A stretch of 22,495 nt of DNA from Desulfobacterales bacterium (lineage in GTDB: Bacteria; Desulfobacterota; Desulfobacteria; Desulfobacterales; JAHEIW01): the NCBI GenBank assembly GCA_030145015.1, contig JAQYWI010000082.1, forward strand, positions 1 to 22,495. Direction: 5' to 3'. The notes under the pieces were generated by a model, which saw only the letters and a list, made by a program, of their open reading frames with translations, had not been told where the DNA came from and did not search any database. A program made the translations under genes and the position numbers. Below, in pieces: positions 1 to 7,850 of the stretch; the first letter of the stretch is position 1, and the number at the start of each line of letters is the position of its first letter.

Positions 1-29
1 CCTGGAGTGATGGAGTACAGGATCACAAG

Positions 30-58
30 TTGACACCTTTTTGAGATCATTGTAGGCT
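30..58 (+). promoter_or_regulatory. Candidate sigma-70-type promoter for the DUF4863 gene
   Basis: A perfect TTGACA (30-35) is followed after 17 bases by TAGGCT (53-58), a weak -10 that keeps the first, second and last consensus bases. It would give a leader of about 48 bases before the ATG at 113. The assignment rests on motif match and spacing only. Confidence 0.35.
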
Positions 59-112
59 ATTTGAAAAATCGAAATGAAGCAACCGACGACAACTTTAACT
101 GGAGGCTATATC

Positions 113-586
113 ATGAAAATTAGTGAATTTCAGGCTTTGCTTAAACCTGTGACCGATCTTGTCGCTGGAATGGCCATAGATTCTAAGCTGGGCGAGGAAC
201 TAAACCACCGTTTTCCACCTGGAGGTGAGATATTCGATACGATTGAGAAAGCGTGCCATGAAGCGATCGCGGATGGATGGATGTGTGCAAACGGGGAAGA
301 AGGGCGGCGCTGGGGCCGGGTTATTGAACCATGCGAAGAGACAGGCGGGCTAAGCGTCGATGTTGTGGATTTGACCGATTTAGTGGGATCTCTGCACAGT
401 CATCCCGGCGGCGAGGTCTGCATGGTGATGCCGATCACCCCGAAGGCCCAATTTGATGGTACTCCCCGCGGCTGGTGCGTATTTGAACCCGGGTCGGCAC
501 ACCACCCCACGGTATCGAATGGGGAAGCCCTCGTATTGTATATGTTGCCGGACGGTAAAATTGACTTTGCCGAACCATACAAATAA
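113..586 (+). CDS. DUF4863 family protein (4-hydroxylaminobenzoate lyase-like)
   Basis: The 157-residue product resembles the DUF4863 family, which includes 4-hydroxylaminobenzoate lyase (PnbB), the enzyme converting 4-hydroxylaminobenzoate to protocatechuate and ammonia in 4-nitrobenzoate degradation. The C-terminal half has a cupin-like look: HSHPGGE (residues 95-101) and GSAHHP (127-132) offer several histidines that could bind a metal, and the spacing of G-rich turns suits a small beta-barrel. I start it at the ATG at 113, preceded by GGAGG about 6 bases upstream; a frame opening at 74 adds 13 residues but lacks a ribosome site. No nitrobenzoate genes are adjacent, so the substrate is unproven. 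Family assignment is fairly good; the specific reaction is inference. Confidence 0.75.
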   Translation: MKISEFQALLKPVTDLVAGMAIDSKLGEELNHRFPPGGEIFDTIEKACHEAIADGWMCANGEEGRRWGRVIEPCEETGGLSVDVVDLTDLVGSLHSHPGGEVCMVMPITPKAQFDGTPRGWCVFEPGSAHHPTVSNGEALVLYMLPDGKIDFAEPYK

Positions 587-616
587 AGTTGAGGTGAAGA
601 AAACTGACGTTTTAAC

Positions 617-649
617 GCCAGGGCTGTGCAGACTCTAAATTCCCCTGGC
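617..649. repeat. Inverted repeat downstream of the DUF4863 gene
   Basis: GCCAGGG (617-623) and CCCTGGC (643-649) form a 7-bp stem with a 19-base loop, 30 bases after the stop codon. No T-run follows, so an intrinsic terminator is not clearly supported; mRNA end protection is another possibility. Confidence 0.3.
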
Positions 650-723
650 TTACAGCTCAATTCCACCTTGCCAACCTTTGATGTCTCTATCAATTCGGTA
701 AATATCAATAAGAAAGAGTTCCT

Positions 724-981
724 GTGGCTGTAGATCTGATATGGATTCTAATAATTTGTGGTATTGTATTAACGACAATACCTCTGTTCTGCTTTTTCAT
801 ATTTTCTGAGGTCAAGAAAATAAGACAGGAAATGCTTAAAATAGAATTTTCAATCAACCAGATGAAATCAAGTCTGGCGCATCAGACAGCGAAACTTGAA
901 ATGATGAATAAACATCTGGCGATTATTGGCTCTAAAGCGGCCCCGGAAAGATATAAGAAGAGATCCACAGGAAAAAATTGA
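724..981 (+). CDS. Small single-helix membrane protein with coiled-coil tail
   Basis: Hypothetical 85-residue protein, start codon GTG at 724 with a purine-rich AAGAAAGAG just upstream. Residues 5-27 form one hydrophobic helix. Residues 29-70 are charged with heptad-like Leu/Ile/Met spacing (for example EVKKIRQEMLKIE), suggesting a short cytoplasmic coiled coil, and the C-terminus is basic. This resembles small membrane-anchored helical proteins of unknown role; I do not recognise the family. It lies between the DUF4863 gene and the 3' end of carB, which is on the other strand. The frame stays open in an AT-moderate region and the amino-acid pattern is protein-like, so I think it is real, but function is unknown. 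Confidence 0.5.
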   Translation: MAVDLIWILIICGIVLTTIPLFCFFIFSEVKKIRQEMLKIEFSINQMKSSLAHQTAKLEMMNKHLAIIGSKAAPERYKKRSTGKN

Positions 982-1117
982 AAAAATACTGGTGAATGGC
1001 GATTCTCCGGCATGCTTTTCCGCTCCCGCCGGAAAGGGAGATAATCGGTACTTGAATTTTCTTGACATAATTCCGATAAATCAAATTTTGATCCATCCCA
1101 AAGTTCGCACCTAAACT

Positions 1118-4100
1118 TTATTTCATCTCTGCGTGGTATTCCTGCAGGGATCTAACTTGCGGCACACCATCGCGGCGCGCTGCGATGCCTTTGGCTGCTG
1201 CGACAGCCGCCGCCGTCGTTGTAATGTAGGGTACTTTATATTTGATGGCGGCTTTACGTATATTTGAACTGTCCTGCTCACTCTTTCGGCCGCTCGGCGT
1301 GTTTACCAGAAGATTTATGGTCTCGTTCTTTATTGCATCCACAAGGTCCGGTCTTCCATACCCGAGTTTGCGCAAGGGCGTGTTTTCAATGCCGCGCTCT
1401 TCTAAAAAGTAGTGCGTGCCTTCGGTTGTCATTATCTTGAAACCCAGCTCTTTAAAAAGTCTGACAGCTTCCAATGCCGCATTTTTGTCTCGATCCGCAA
1501 TGGTAAACAGTACGGATCCTTCTAAGGGCAGTGGGGTCTGGGTAGCTTCCTGGGCTTTAAAAAATGAGCGGCCATAGGAATGGGAGATACCTAAAACTTC
1601 GCCGGTAGATCTCATTTCCGGTCCCAGAATCGGATCAACCTCGGGAAACATGTTGAAGGGAAAAACCGCCTCTTTAATGCCGTAATGGGGTATGGGCAGA
1701 TGCTTTAGCTCTAGATCCGCGATACGTTTGCCTAGCATGACTTGCATGGCAATCCTGGCCATGGATATGTTACAAACCTTGGATACTATAGGTACGGTTC
1801 GCGATGCGCGGGGGTTGGCTTCCAGCACATACACCGTATTTTCAAATATTGCGTATTGAATATTCATCAGCCCGACAACGTTTAGCTCGGTTGCAATCTT
1901 ACGGGTATATTCGCTGATCGTTTCGATGTGTTTCGGGGCTATGCTTACCGGCGGAATAACGCATGCCGAATCACCGGAATGTATTCCAGCCAGTTCAATA
2001 TGCTCCATTACGGCCGGCACGAAAGCATCCGTACCGTCGGCAATCGCGTCGGCTTCAGCCTCAATGGCATTATCCAGAAATTTATCGATAAGAATCGGCC
2101 TTTGGGGAGATATCTCTACCGCGGCCTCAAGATAGAATTTAAGGGATTCCTCATCTTGCACCACTTCCATACCACGGCCCCCCAAAACATATGAGGGCCT
2201 GACCATTAAAGGATATCCGATTTTGTCAGCGATTTTCTGAGCCTCATCTATGGTACTGGCCATGCCCGACTCGGGTTGGGGGATGTCCAGTTTACGCATG
2301 ATGAGCCGGAAGCGATCCCGATCCTCGGCCAGGTCAATGGTTTCAGGAGATGTGCCCATGATCTTTACGCCCATCTCCTCCAGTTCAGTTGCAATATTCA
2401 GAGGTGTCTGTCCCCCAAATTGGACCACAACGCCTTCGGGTTTCTCCTTTTCATAGATGCTCAAAACATCTTCAACGGTAAGCGGCTCAAAATAGAGTTT
2501 ATCCGATGTGTCGTAATCCGTAGATACTGTTTCAGGGTTACAGTTAATCATAATCGATTCATAACCTGCATCGCGGATGGCCAGCGCAGCATGCACACAG
2601 CAGTAATCAAACTCAATGCCCTGACCAATACGGTTGGGTCCACCCCCCAGAATCATTATTTTTTTGCGATCACTGACCGGAACCTGGTCAGGCGCATTAT
2701 AGGTGGAATAGTAATAGGATGCGTTTTCAACACCGCTTACCGGTACCGGTTCCCAGGCCTGATGCATGCCCAATGCCTTGCGCTGTTCACGGATTTGCTT
2801 TTCCGGCAGGTTGCGCAACGTGGCCAGGTAGCGATCTGCAAAACCGTCCTTTTTGGCTTTAATCAGCAGATCATCCGGCAATGCTTGATCCTTGTAAGCT
2901 AATATTTTTTCCTCAAGTTCGACGAGCTCCCGCATCTGCTCAATGAACCAGGGTTTGATATGGGTCTTTTCGTACAGTTCCTGCACGTCTGCACCTTTGC
3001 GAAGGGCTTCATACATGAGAAACTGGCGTTCGCTGGTAGCAAAGCCCAGTCGGCCCATGAGTTTTTCAAGAGACAACGTATTGAAATTTTTTGCGAAACC
3101 AAGACCGTAGCGGTTGGTTTCAAGGCTTCGAATCGCTTTCTGGAATGCCTCCTTATATGTTTTACCCAGACTCATGACCTCGCCGACCGCCCGCATCTGG
3201 GTACCCAATTTATCTTCAGCCCCCTCAAATTTTTCAAAGCCCCAGCGGGCGAATTTGACGACCACATATTCACCTGATGGGGTGTATTTCTCCAGGGTTC
3301 CATCCCTCCAGTAAGGTATTTCATCCATGGTCATACCGCCGGCGAGCAGAGCAGAAACTCTGGCAATTGGAAATCCGGTCGCCTTGGATGCCAGGGCCGA
3401 AGAACGGGACGTGCGGGGGTTAATCTCAATAACAACGACCCGGCCGCTCTTTGGATCATGGGCAAACTGTATATTGGTTCCGCCAATCACCTCAATCGCT
3501 TCGACGATGTCATAGGAATATTTCTGCAAGCGTTCCTGAAGTTCCGGGCTTATGGTCAACATAGGGGCCGTACAAAAGCTGTCGCCGGTATGGACGCCCA
3601 TGGCGTCGACATTTTCGATAAAGCAAACCGTTATCATCTGGTTTTTAGAATCTCGAACCACTTCCAGTTCGAGCTCCTCCCAGCCCAGGACCGATTCCTC
3701 AACCAGGATCTGATTGACAAGACTCGCGGCCAAACCGCGGGCGGCGATCACTCTTAATTCCTCGATATTATAGACCAAACCACCTCCGGTTCCCCCCATG
3801 GTATAGGCCGGACGAATAACAACTGGAAAACCCAGATCTTCTGCTGCCGTCTCGGCATCTTCAACCGTGTTGACGATCTTGCTGCTCGGCATTTCGATAC
3901 CCAGTTTTTCCATCGTGGCCTTAAACGCCAGGCGGTCTTCACCCCGCTCGATGGCATCCACATTCACACCGATGATCCGGACACCATATTCTTCCAATAC
4001 GCCTGCTCGCGAAAGCTCGGAAGACAGATTCAGACCTGATTGTCCTCCCAGGTTGGGCAGGAGTGCATCGGGTCGTTCCTTGGCTATAATCTGGGTCAGG

Positions 4101-4318
4101 GTTTTCAGATTCAGAGGTTCGATGTAGGTCACATCGGCCATACCCGGATCGGTCATGATCGTTGCCGGATTGGAATTAACCAGCACAATCTCATATCCCA
4201 TGGATCGCAGTGCTTTACATGCCTGTGTGCCGGAATAGTCAAATTCACAGGCCTGCCCGATCACGATAGGACCTGAACCGATGATGAGGATCTTGTGGAT
4301 GTCATCTCGTTTGGGCAT
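1118..4318 (-). CDS. carB: Carbamoyl-phosphate synthase large subunit
   Basis: The 1066-residue product matches the usual CarB length (about 1070) from end to end. CarB makes carbamoyl phosphate from bicarbonate, ATP and glutamine-derived ammonia supplied by CarA, for pyrimidine and arginine synthesis, in the cytoplasm. The N-terminus has the typical IIGSGPIVIGQACEFDYSG motif. Two ATP-grasp halves repeat, with PAYTMGGTGGG in the first and PSYVLGGRGMEVV in the second; the second half begins at ILGGGPNRIGQGIEFDYCC. The last ~130 residues form the MGS-type allosteric domain (TEGTHYFLEERGI). The ATG at 4318 has AAAGGAGAG upstream with good spacing. carA is not next to it in this window. The assignment is secure. 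Confidence 0.98.
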   Translation of the reverse strand: MPKRDDIHKILIIGSGPIVIGQACEFDYSGTQACKALRSMGYEIVLVNSNPATIMTDPGMADVTYIEPLNLKTLTQIIAKERPDALLPNLGGQSGLNLSSELSRAGVLEEYGVRIIGVNVDAIERGEDRLAFKATMEKLGIEMPSSKIVNTVEDAETAAEDLGFPVVIRPAYTMGGTGGGLVYNIEELRVIAARGLAASLVNQILVEESVLGWEELELEVVRDSKNQMITVCFIENVDAMGVHTGDSFCTAPMLTISPELQERLQKYSYDIVEAIEVIGGTNIQFAHDPKSGRVVVIEINPRTSRSSALASKATGFPIARVSALLAGGMTMDEIPYWRDGTLEKYTPSGEYVVVKFARWGFEKFEGAEDKLGTQMRAVGEVMSLGKTYKEAFQKAIRSLETNRYGLGFAKNFNTLSLEKLMGRLGFATSERQFLMYEALRKGADVQELYEKTHIKPWFIEQMRELVELEEKILAYKDQALPDDLLIKAKKDGFADRYLATLRNLPEKQIREQRKALGMHQAWEPVPVSGVENASYYYSTYNAPDQVPVSDRKKIMILGGGPNRIGQGIEFDYCCVHAALAIRDAGYESIMINCNPETVSTDYDTSDKLYFEPLTVEDVLSIYEKEKPEGVVVQFGGQTPLNIATELEEMGVKIMGTSPETIDLAEDRDRFRLIMRKLDIPQPESGMASTIDEAQKIADKIGYPLMVRPSYVLGGRGMEVVQDEESLKFYLEAAVEISPQRPILIDKFLDNAIEAEADAIADGTDAFVPAVMEHIELAGIHSGDSACVIPPVSIAPKHIETISEYTRKIATELNVVGLMNIQYAIFENTVYVLEANPRASRTVPIVSKVCNISMARIAMQVMLGKRIADLELKHLPIPHYGIKEAVFPFNMFPEVDPILGPEMRSTGEVLGISHSYGRSFFKAQEATQTPLPLEGSVLFTIADRDKNAALEAVRLFKELGFKIMTTEGTHYFLEERGIENTPLRKLGYGRPDLVDAIKNETINLLVNTPSGRKSEQDSSNIRKAAIKYKVPYITTTAAAVAAAKGIAARRDGVPQVRSLQEYHAEMK

Positions 4319-4805
4319 AATCTCTCCTTTAAGTGAGTTTCAAATAATTTCGTTTCGGCGGTAGCTTGATATCCGTCAATGCTCGCGAGAGGAATATAGA
4401 AAACTGGATATCGCGTGTCAATAACATTTGCCCCTTCTTTTCCGGTCGCCGGCTGTATGGGAGCGTTAGATTTGCATCTGATTAAAACTCTATAAAACAC
4501 ATACCTTAGTTTCTGTTATAAAGGCCAGTAATCCTGGATTACTGAAAAACTATCAGATATCTCCAGCAAATTACAGTTTAATAAATGGAAAATTTTCTTG
4601 ACAGAGTATACCACAAAGTGGCATTAAACAATCACGGCTCGTCCCCATTGTGCTGAAATAATCATTCACTTTTCGATCTATCCGCCCCTTTGAAGCGACA
4701 CCTACTGCTGCAATAGTTTCTGGTTTCCCCTAAACTTTCACATGAAAATTGGATAAAAATTAAAAAAATGACCATCAAAACTCTAAATAAAGAGTGAGGT
4801 GCAAT
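4319..4805. other. Divergent intergenic region, carB / selenomethyltransferase
   Basis: About 490 AT-rich bases lie between two divergently read genes. The clearest element is the perfect palindrome at 4526-4544 (separate entry). A TTGACA occurs at 4598-4603 facing the methyltransferase, but no convincing -10 box lies 16-18 bases after it. Short open frames here overlap the carB start or lack ribosome sites, and I see no gene. Confidence 0.6.
4526..4544. promoter_or_regulatory. Perfect 19-bp palindrome, candidate operator
   Basis: CAGTAATCC-T-GGATTACTG is a 9+1+9 perfect inverted repeat, about 210 bases upstream of carB and 260 bases upstream of the methyltransferase gene. The single-base centre makes an RNA hairpin less likely than a dimeric repressor or activator site. 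The cognate regulator cannot be named from sequence. Confidence 0.45.
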
Positions 4806-5609
4806 ATGAGAGAAGCAACGGGCGCAATTACCGTCACGATGACAGAACTAGGGTTAGAGCTCGGTGATCTTCGTCAAGCAATTAGCAAGGAATATGAAGA
4901 AGTGGCTAATAATCCTGAGCGGGGATTCCATTTTCATACTGGCAGGCCCTTAACCAGAATATTGGGTTATAAGGAGGAATGGTTGGAAGGAATTCCTGAA
5001 TCGGCTATTGAATCTTTTGCCGGCACCGGTAATCCTTTTAGCCTCGGAGAAATCCGGCCCGGCGAGAAAGTTATCGATATCGGATGCGGCGCCGGGATTG
5101 ACAGCCTGATTGCCGCTAAAAAAGTGGGGCCGGACGGAAAGGTGATTGGAATTGATATGACTGAAGCAATGCTGGATAAAGCCCGCCAGGCCTGTGAGGA
5201 AGCAGGCCTTAGCCAGGTGGAATTTCGGTATGGACATGCCGAAAATTTACCTGTGTCGGACGGTTGGGCAGACCTTGTGATTTCCAATGGCGTCATCAAT
5301 TTGACTCCGGACAAAGCGGTAACCTTTCGTGAGATAGCAAGGGCGCTTAAACCCGAAGGTCGATTACAGATTGGAGATATCCTGGTGCAAAAAAAAGTAC
5401 CCGATAGTGCAAAGCGCAAGATCGACCTGTGGACGGGTTGAATTGCCGGTGCTCTTCTGGAAGAAGAGCTTAAAACTGCTGTCATCTCTGCTGGTTTTAC
5501 AGACTTTGAAATTACCTGGCGTGATGAGGTATTTAACGGAGCGCCACAATCGAGCAGCGCTGCTGACTTCGGAACCCTCGGCATCAACTTCAGGGCTCGA
5601 AAGGCATAA
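4806..5609 (+). CDS. SAM-dependent methyltransferase, probable selenoprotein (UGA read as Sec)
   Basis: The class I methyltransferase core has SAM motif I (VIDIGCGAGID, residues 89-99) and later KPEGRLQIGDI. It is related to the ArsM-like arsenite methyltransferase group. The frame meets TGA at 5439-5441 after DLWTG, but translation continues in the same frame for 55 residues (IAGALLEEELKTAVISAGF... to TAA at 5607) that clearly belong to the family's C-terminus, ending FGTLGINFRARKA. Relatives read WTGC-IAGAL; in ArsM enzymes the equivalent Cys of the CxxGAL motif binds As(III). A hairpin at 5451-5469 fits a bacterial SECIS. Read through, the product is 267 residues with Sec212. The ATG at 4806 follows GAGGTG by 4-5 bases; an in-frame GTG at 4794 is less likely. 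Other ArsM arsenic-binding cysteines are not evident, so the substrate is open. The alternative is a nonsense pseudogene, which the conserved tail and hairpin argue against. Confidence 0.85.
5439..5441 (+). other. In-frame UGA, predicted selenocysteine codon (Sec212)
   Basis: TGA sits between GGT (Gly) and ATT (Ile) in WTG-U-IAGALL, the position of a conserved Cys in methyltransferase relatives. The next in-frame stop is TAA, 55 codons later. Recoding would require SelB, SelC tRNA and SelA/SelD encoded elsewhere in the genome. Confidence 0.8.
5451..5469 (+). promoter_or_regulatory. Bacterial SECIS-like hairpin in the methyltransferase mRNA
   Basis: GCTCTTCT-GGA-AGAAGAGC is a perfect 8-bp stem with a 3-base loop starting GG. 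The first loop G is 18 bases after the end of the UGA. Known bacterial SECIS elements place a short stem-loop with a G in the first two loop bases about 16-37 bases after UGA, so it fits both rules while also coding for ALLEEEL. Confidence 0.8.
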
Positions 5610-5742
5610 GGTTAGAGTTTTGAGATTTACGGAGAGATATCCATAACCTGACAGGCCCCCCGCGCTTTAACCCAAATATATGGGGGATGTTCGGTGGAGA
5701 AACCCCTAAATACCTTACAAAAGAAGGCACGAGGCGGACGCT

Positions 5743-6288
5743 ATGGAACTAAAAATTTTTATCGAGCGGGCTCTTGACGGGCTCCAACAACACTACTACA
5801 GCGCGTTGAAAGGACTTACAGCCCTGGAGCTCTCCTGGCAGCCAGGCCCCAACGCAAACTCCGTCGGTTTTATCTTTTGGCACGTCACGAGGGTTGAAGA
5901 CAGGTTGGTTGTCCATTTTGCCCAGGGAAAACCCGAGGTCTGGTTACGCGATGGCTGGCACCAGCGATGGGGTATTCCTGCGGAAACAACGGGTTTGGAA
6001 TATCCACCTGAACAGGTGGCGAATTTTCCTGTCCCAGCGCTGAAAGAGATGCAGATGTATTTCGAAGCGGTACGGCAGGAAACACGAACCTACTTGCAGA
6101 CGTTAGATAGCATCGGCTTTGAAGACTGTCCTTCTCGCACGCCGTATCCTGAGAGTAGCAGGGCCGTGGCCTTCTTTCGAAACTACACGGTGGGGCACAT
6201 GTTTGGTCAATTGATTGGTGAAGCAAACCAACACCTGGGGCAGGTCGCCTATATTCGCGGACTGCAACTGCATCCTGGCACATCCTAA
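5743..6288 (+). CDS. DinB superfamily protein
   Basis: The 181-residue product has the DinB / YfiT-like four-helix pattern: an N-terminal helix with a conserved Trp (ELSWQPGPNANSVGFIFWH), the first His at residue 47 (FWHVTRVED) and a C-terminal NQHLGQVAYIRGL helix with His164. These histidines, with others such as H152, are the kind that hold a divalent metal in the family. Family members include bacillithiol and mycothiol S-transferases and many uncharacterised metal proteins, so the reaction cannot be assigned. The ATG at 5743 follows GAGGCGGA by about 5 bases. It lies 133 bases after the selenomethyltransferase on the same strand and could share its transcript. Confidence 0.85.
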   Translation: MELKIFIERALDGLQQHYYSALKGLTALELSWQPGPNANSVGFIFWHVTRVEDRLVVHFAQGKPEVWLRDGWHQRWGIPAETTGLEYPPEQVANFPVPALKEMQMYFEAVRQETRTYLQTLDSIGFEDCPSRTPYPESSRAVAFFRNYTVGHMFGQLIGEANQHLGQVAYIRGLQLHPGTS

Positions 6289-6434
6289 AATCGAATAAAG
6301 GGGGCCATCCGGAATAAAAGACCAAACAATTCAATTAGTATTTCCCCGAAACGGTGCAATTTTTTTTGCGTTGTAAACCTTTCCTTTGTCATTCAATTAA
6401 TCGGTATTATTAAATTTTATTAAGTTCTTTTCAA

Positions 6435-6458
6435 TACCCCATCCGCTTGCGGCGGGGT
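6435..6458. repeat. GC-rich hairpin repeat, copy 1
   Basis: TACCCCATCCGCTTGCGGCG followed by GGGT. It is self-complementary (ACCCC/GGGGT outside, CCGC/GCGG inside) and matches copy 2 at 22 of 24 bases. It is a REP-like intergenic palindrome in an otherwise AT-rich region. Confidence 0.65.
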
Positions 6459-6471
6459 TTCCGCTAGTTCT

Positions 6472-6488
6472 CTCTCCCTGAGGGAGAG
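6472..6488. repeat. CTCTCCC-TGA-GGGAGAG hairpin
   Basis: A perfect 7-bp stem with TGA loop, extendable by two further pairs with one G-T wobble. It is followed by GGGCTAAAGTGAGGGGG. The unit CTCTCCCTGAGGGAGAGGG(N)GTGAGGG is, from memory, a widespread intergenic repeat motif in many Proteobacteria; it lies between the two copies of the 24-base repeat. Confidence 0.55.
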
Positions 6489-6530
6489 GGCTAAAGTGAG
6501 GGGGAATATAATAGGATAATTCCTTTTACA

Positions 6531-6554
6531 TACCCCGACCGCTTGCGGCGGGGT
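6531..6554. repeat. GC-rich hairpin repeat, copy 2
   Basis: TACCCCGACCGCTTGCGGCG followed by GGGT. Six outer pairs (ACCCCG/CGGGGT) and an inner CCGC/GCGG are separated by one unpaired A. It begins 96 bases after copy 1, in direct orientation. Confidence 0.65.
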
Positions 6555-6838
6555 GGTTAATTAAAAGTATACAAACCACGTCAACCTTTGTTGCTCCCTT
6601 CTGACAACTTCTTCTGTAAAGGATTCTCCTACAATAAATGCGGTCTAAAAATTTGTGATTTAAACCCTTTTTACAGAGCAAAACATATCCTATTGAAATT
6701 ACAACAATATATTTTTGGGGCATCCACCCCATGTTAATGTTTCATAAAGCTCTAAGGTTACAGTGCAATGGATATCATCGTTGTTGGTATGACAGTTGCT
6801 ATTTATTGAGTCAAAATGGTTTAAAGAGGAGTTTAGCC

Positions 6839-6931
6839 GTGAAGAAAAACTTGCCAATAGATTTCAGTATCTTTGAGTTTCTCATACTAATCTTTTTGGC
6901 TATCGCTTCTCTTTATTTTCGATGGGAATAA
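6839..6931 (+). CDS. Possible 30-residue membrane peptide
   Basis: A GTG at 6839 is preceded by AAAGAGGAG with about 8 bases of spacing, the best ribosome site in this gene-poor region. The 30-residue product begins with two lysines, has a hydrophobic helix (FEFLILIFLAIASLYF) and ends RWE. This is the size and shape of bacterial single-span small proteins. There is no homology support that I can give; a chance frame remains possible. Confidence 0.35.
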   Translation: MKKNLPIDFSIFEFLILIFLAIASLYFRWE

Positions 6932-7343
6932 TTATTCGTTATTTGATACGCTTAAGATAACTTGTCGCTTTTCGGCCTGGGATGTCGTTCTGGGGTCCTG
7001 AAGTTTCGTTTTCCGGCTTAAGCTGGCAGAGAATATTCGCACTTTGCGTCGGATGCCTTGAGCCGTGAATTGTGCGTCCCTCCTTAATCAAATGTGAATA
7101 TTTCAACGACGTGCATTCCTTTCACAACAAATGATAGATATTTAAAAGCCAAAAATTGTTGTGATATCTTAAAAAAAATATGATACCCACAAGTAGGTCC
7201 TGAACTTGTATTTCTCAATAAATCTGAACTTTGGCGGTAATTCGCTTTTTGGGACGATAACATATGGCATATAAAGACGGATAACATTACATGGTTGATG
7301 ATATCCGGATTCGTAAAATCACTTATTGTGCAGGAGAAATGGA
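6932..7343. other. Intergenic region without a recognisable gene
   Basis: About 410 bases with frequent stops in all frames. One near-palindrome, CCGGCTTAAGCTGG (7013-7026), is visible; no clear promoter for the following gene was found. Confidence 0.5.
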
Positions 7344-7718
7344 ATGAACACTGATTACGAAAAGGGTTACAGACAGTTCGCCGAGATGGTTGGGGAGGAA
7401 AATATTGAATCGCTGGTCGCGCGTTTTCGGTCTGTTTGTCCGGATTTCGAGAAGGAAGTTATCTCTGTTTTAGGTGGCAGGATATGGACGCGTGGCGGCA
7501 TCGATCTCAAGACGAGATCGCTTTGCAGTATTTGCGTATTGGCGGCATTAGGACGACACAATGCTTTGAAATTAAATTTCAAGATGGCTTTACGCAACGG
7601 TGCACAAGTACAAGAAATATTTGAAGCGATCTTTCAAGTCGCAGCATACGCTGGTTTCGCAGCCGCGTGGGATGCACTGGAAAAGCTGGCTGAAGTATTG
7701 AACGAGGAGACTGAATAG
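7344..7718 (+). CDS. Gamma-carboxymuconolactone decarboxylase (CMD) family protein with CxxC
   Basis: The 124-residue product matches the CMD / AhpD-like fold family: TRSLCSICVLAALGRHNALK (residues 57-76) followed by MALRNGAQVQEIFEAIFQVA and AYAGFAAAWDAL. In 4-carboxymuconolactone decarboxylase (PcaC) the segment is RSLxTxxALIALGR; here it reads RSLCSIC, putting a CxxC (61-64) on the helix where the AhpD branch carries its redox cysteines. The His of the AhpD proton relay is not at its usual spacing. A thiol-redox or peroxidase-like role is therefore possible but not shown. The ATG at 7344 follows AGGAG by 7 bases. It appears monocistronic. Confidence 0.85.
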   Translation: MNTDYEKGYRQFAEMVGEENIESLVARFRSVCPDFEKEVISVLGGRIWTRGGIDLKTRSLCSICVLAALGRHNALKLNFKMALRNGAQVQEIFEAIFQVAAYAGFAAAWDALEKLAEVLNEETE

Positions 7719-7850
7719 CCAAAGGACCGGCCTGGCAGGAAAAACGCTGCATATTTTCATAAAAGGCTGTGTTATATTGTTTTGCGGCTGGCCTGCAGGT
7801 GAACCCAACCTCTACAGGTATCGCCAGCTTATGTAAGATTTAAGTGGCCC

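Larger units (their letters stand above)
6289..6838. other. Gene-poor region with GC-rich hairpin repeats
   Basis: No convincing gene in this 550-base stretch. It is AT-rich apart from two near-identical GC-rich hairpin repeats and one CTCTCCC hairpin (listed separately). The open frames present, including one of 68 codons on the minus strand across a repeat, have atypical composition and no ribosome site. Confidence 0.6.

Noticed and set aside
1006..1040. TCCGGC/GCCGGA and CTCCC/GGGAG hairpins as a carB terminator.
   Set aside because: They lie over 75 bases past the stop, are mutually exclusive and have no T-run on the minus strand.
1062..1090. TTGACA facing into the 3' end of carB as an antisense promoter.
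   Set aside because: No acceptable -10 box, and no plausible product; an AT-rich intergenic coincidence.
2276..2902. A 208-codon plus-strand frame inside carB, and a similar 214-codon frame at 7989-8633 and 206-codon frame at 4967-5587.
   Set aside because: These are antisense shadows of carB, the cytidylate kinase-like gene and the methyltransferase, with composition typical of reverse-frame artefacts.
4261..4500. A 79-codon minus-strand frame overlapping the carB start.
   Set aside because: It overlaps carB in another frame, has no ribosome site and no protein-like pattern.
4598..4621. TTGACA upstream of the methyltransferase gene as a full promoter.
   Set aside because: The bases 16-18 positions downstream (GCATTA / CATTAA) are a poor -10 match.
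5442..5609. Reading the methyltransferase as a truncated pseudogene ending at 5441.
   Set aside because: The frame past the TGA keeps family-like sequence to a natural TAA, no other damage is seen, and a SECIS-type hairpin sits at the right place.
6526..6732. A 68-codon minus-strand frame in the gene-poor region.
   Set aside because: It crosses a repeat hairpin, lacks a ribosome site and has unusual Cys/Arg-rich composition.
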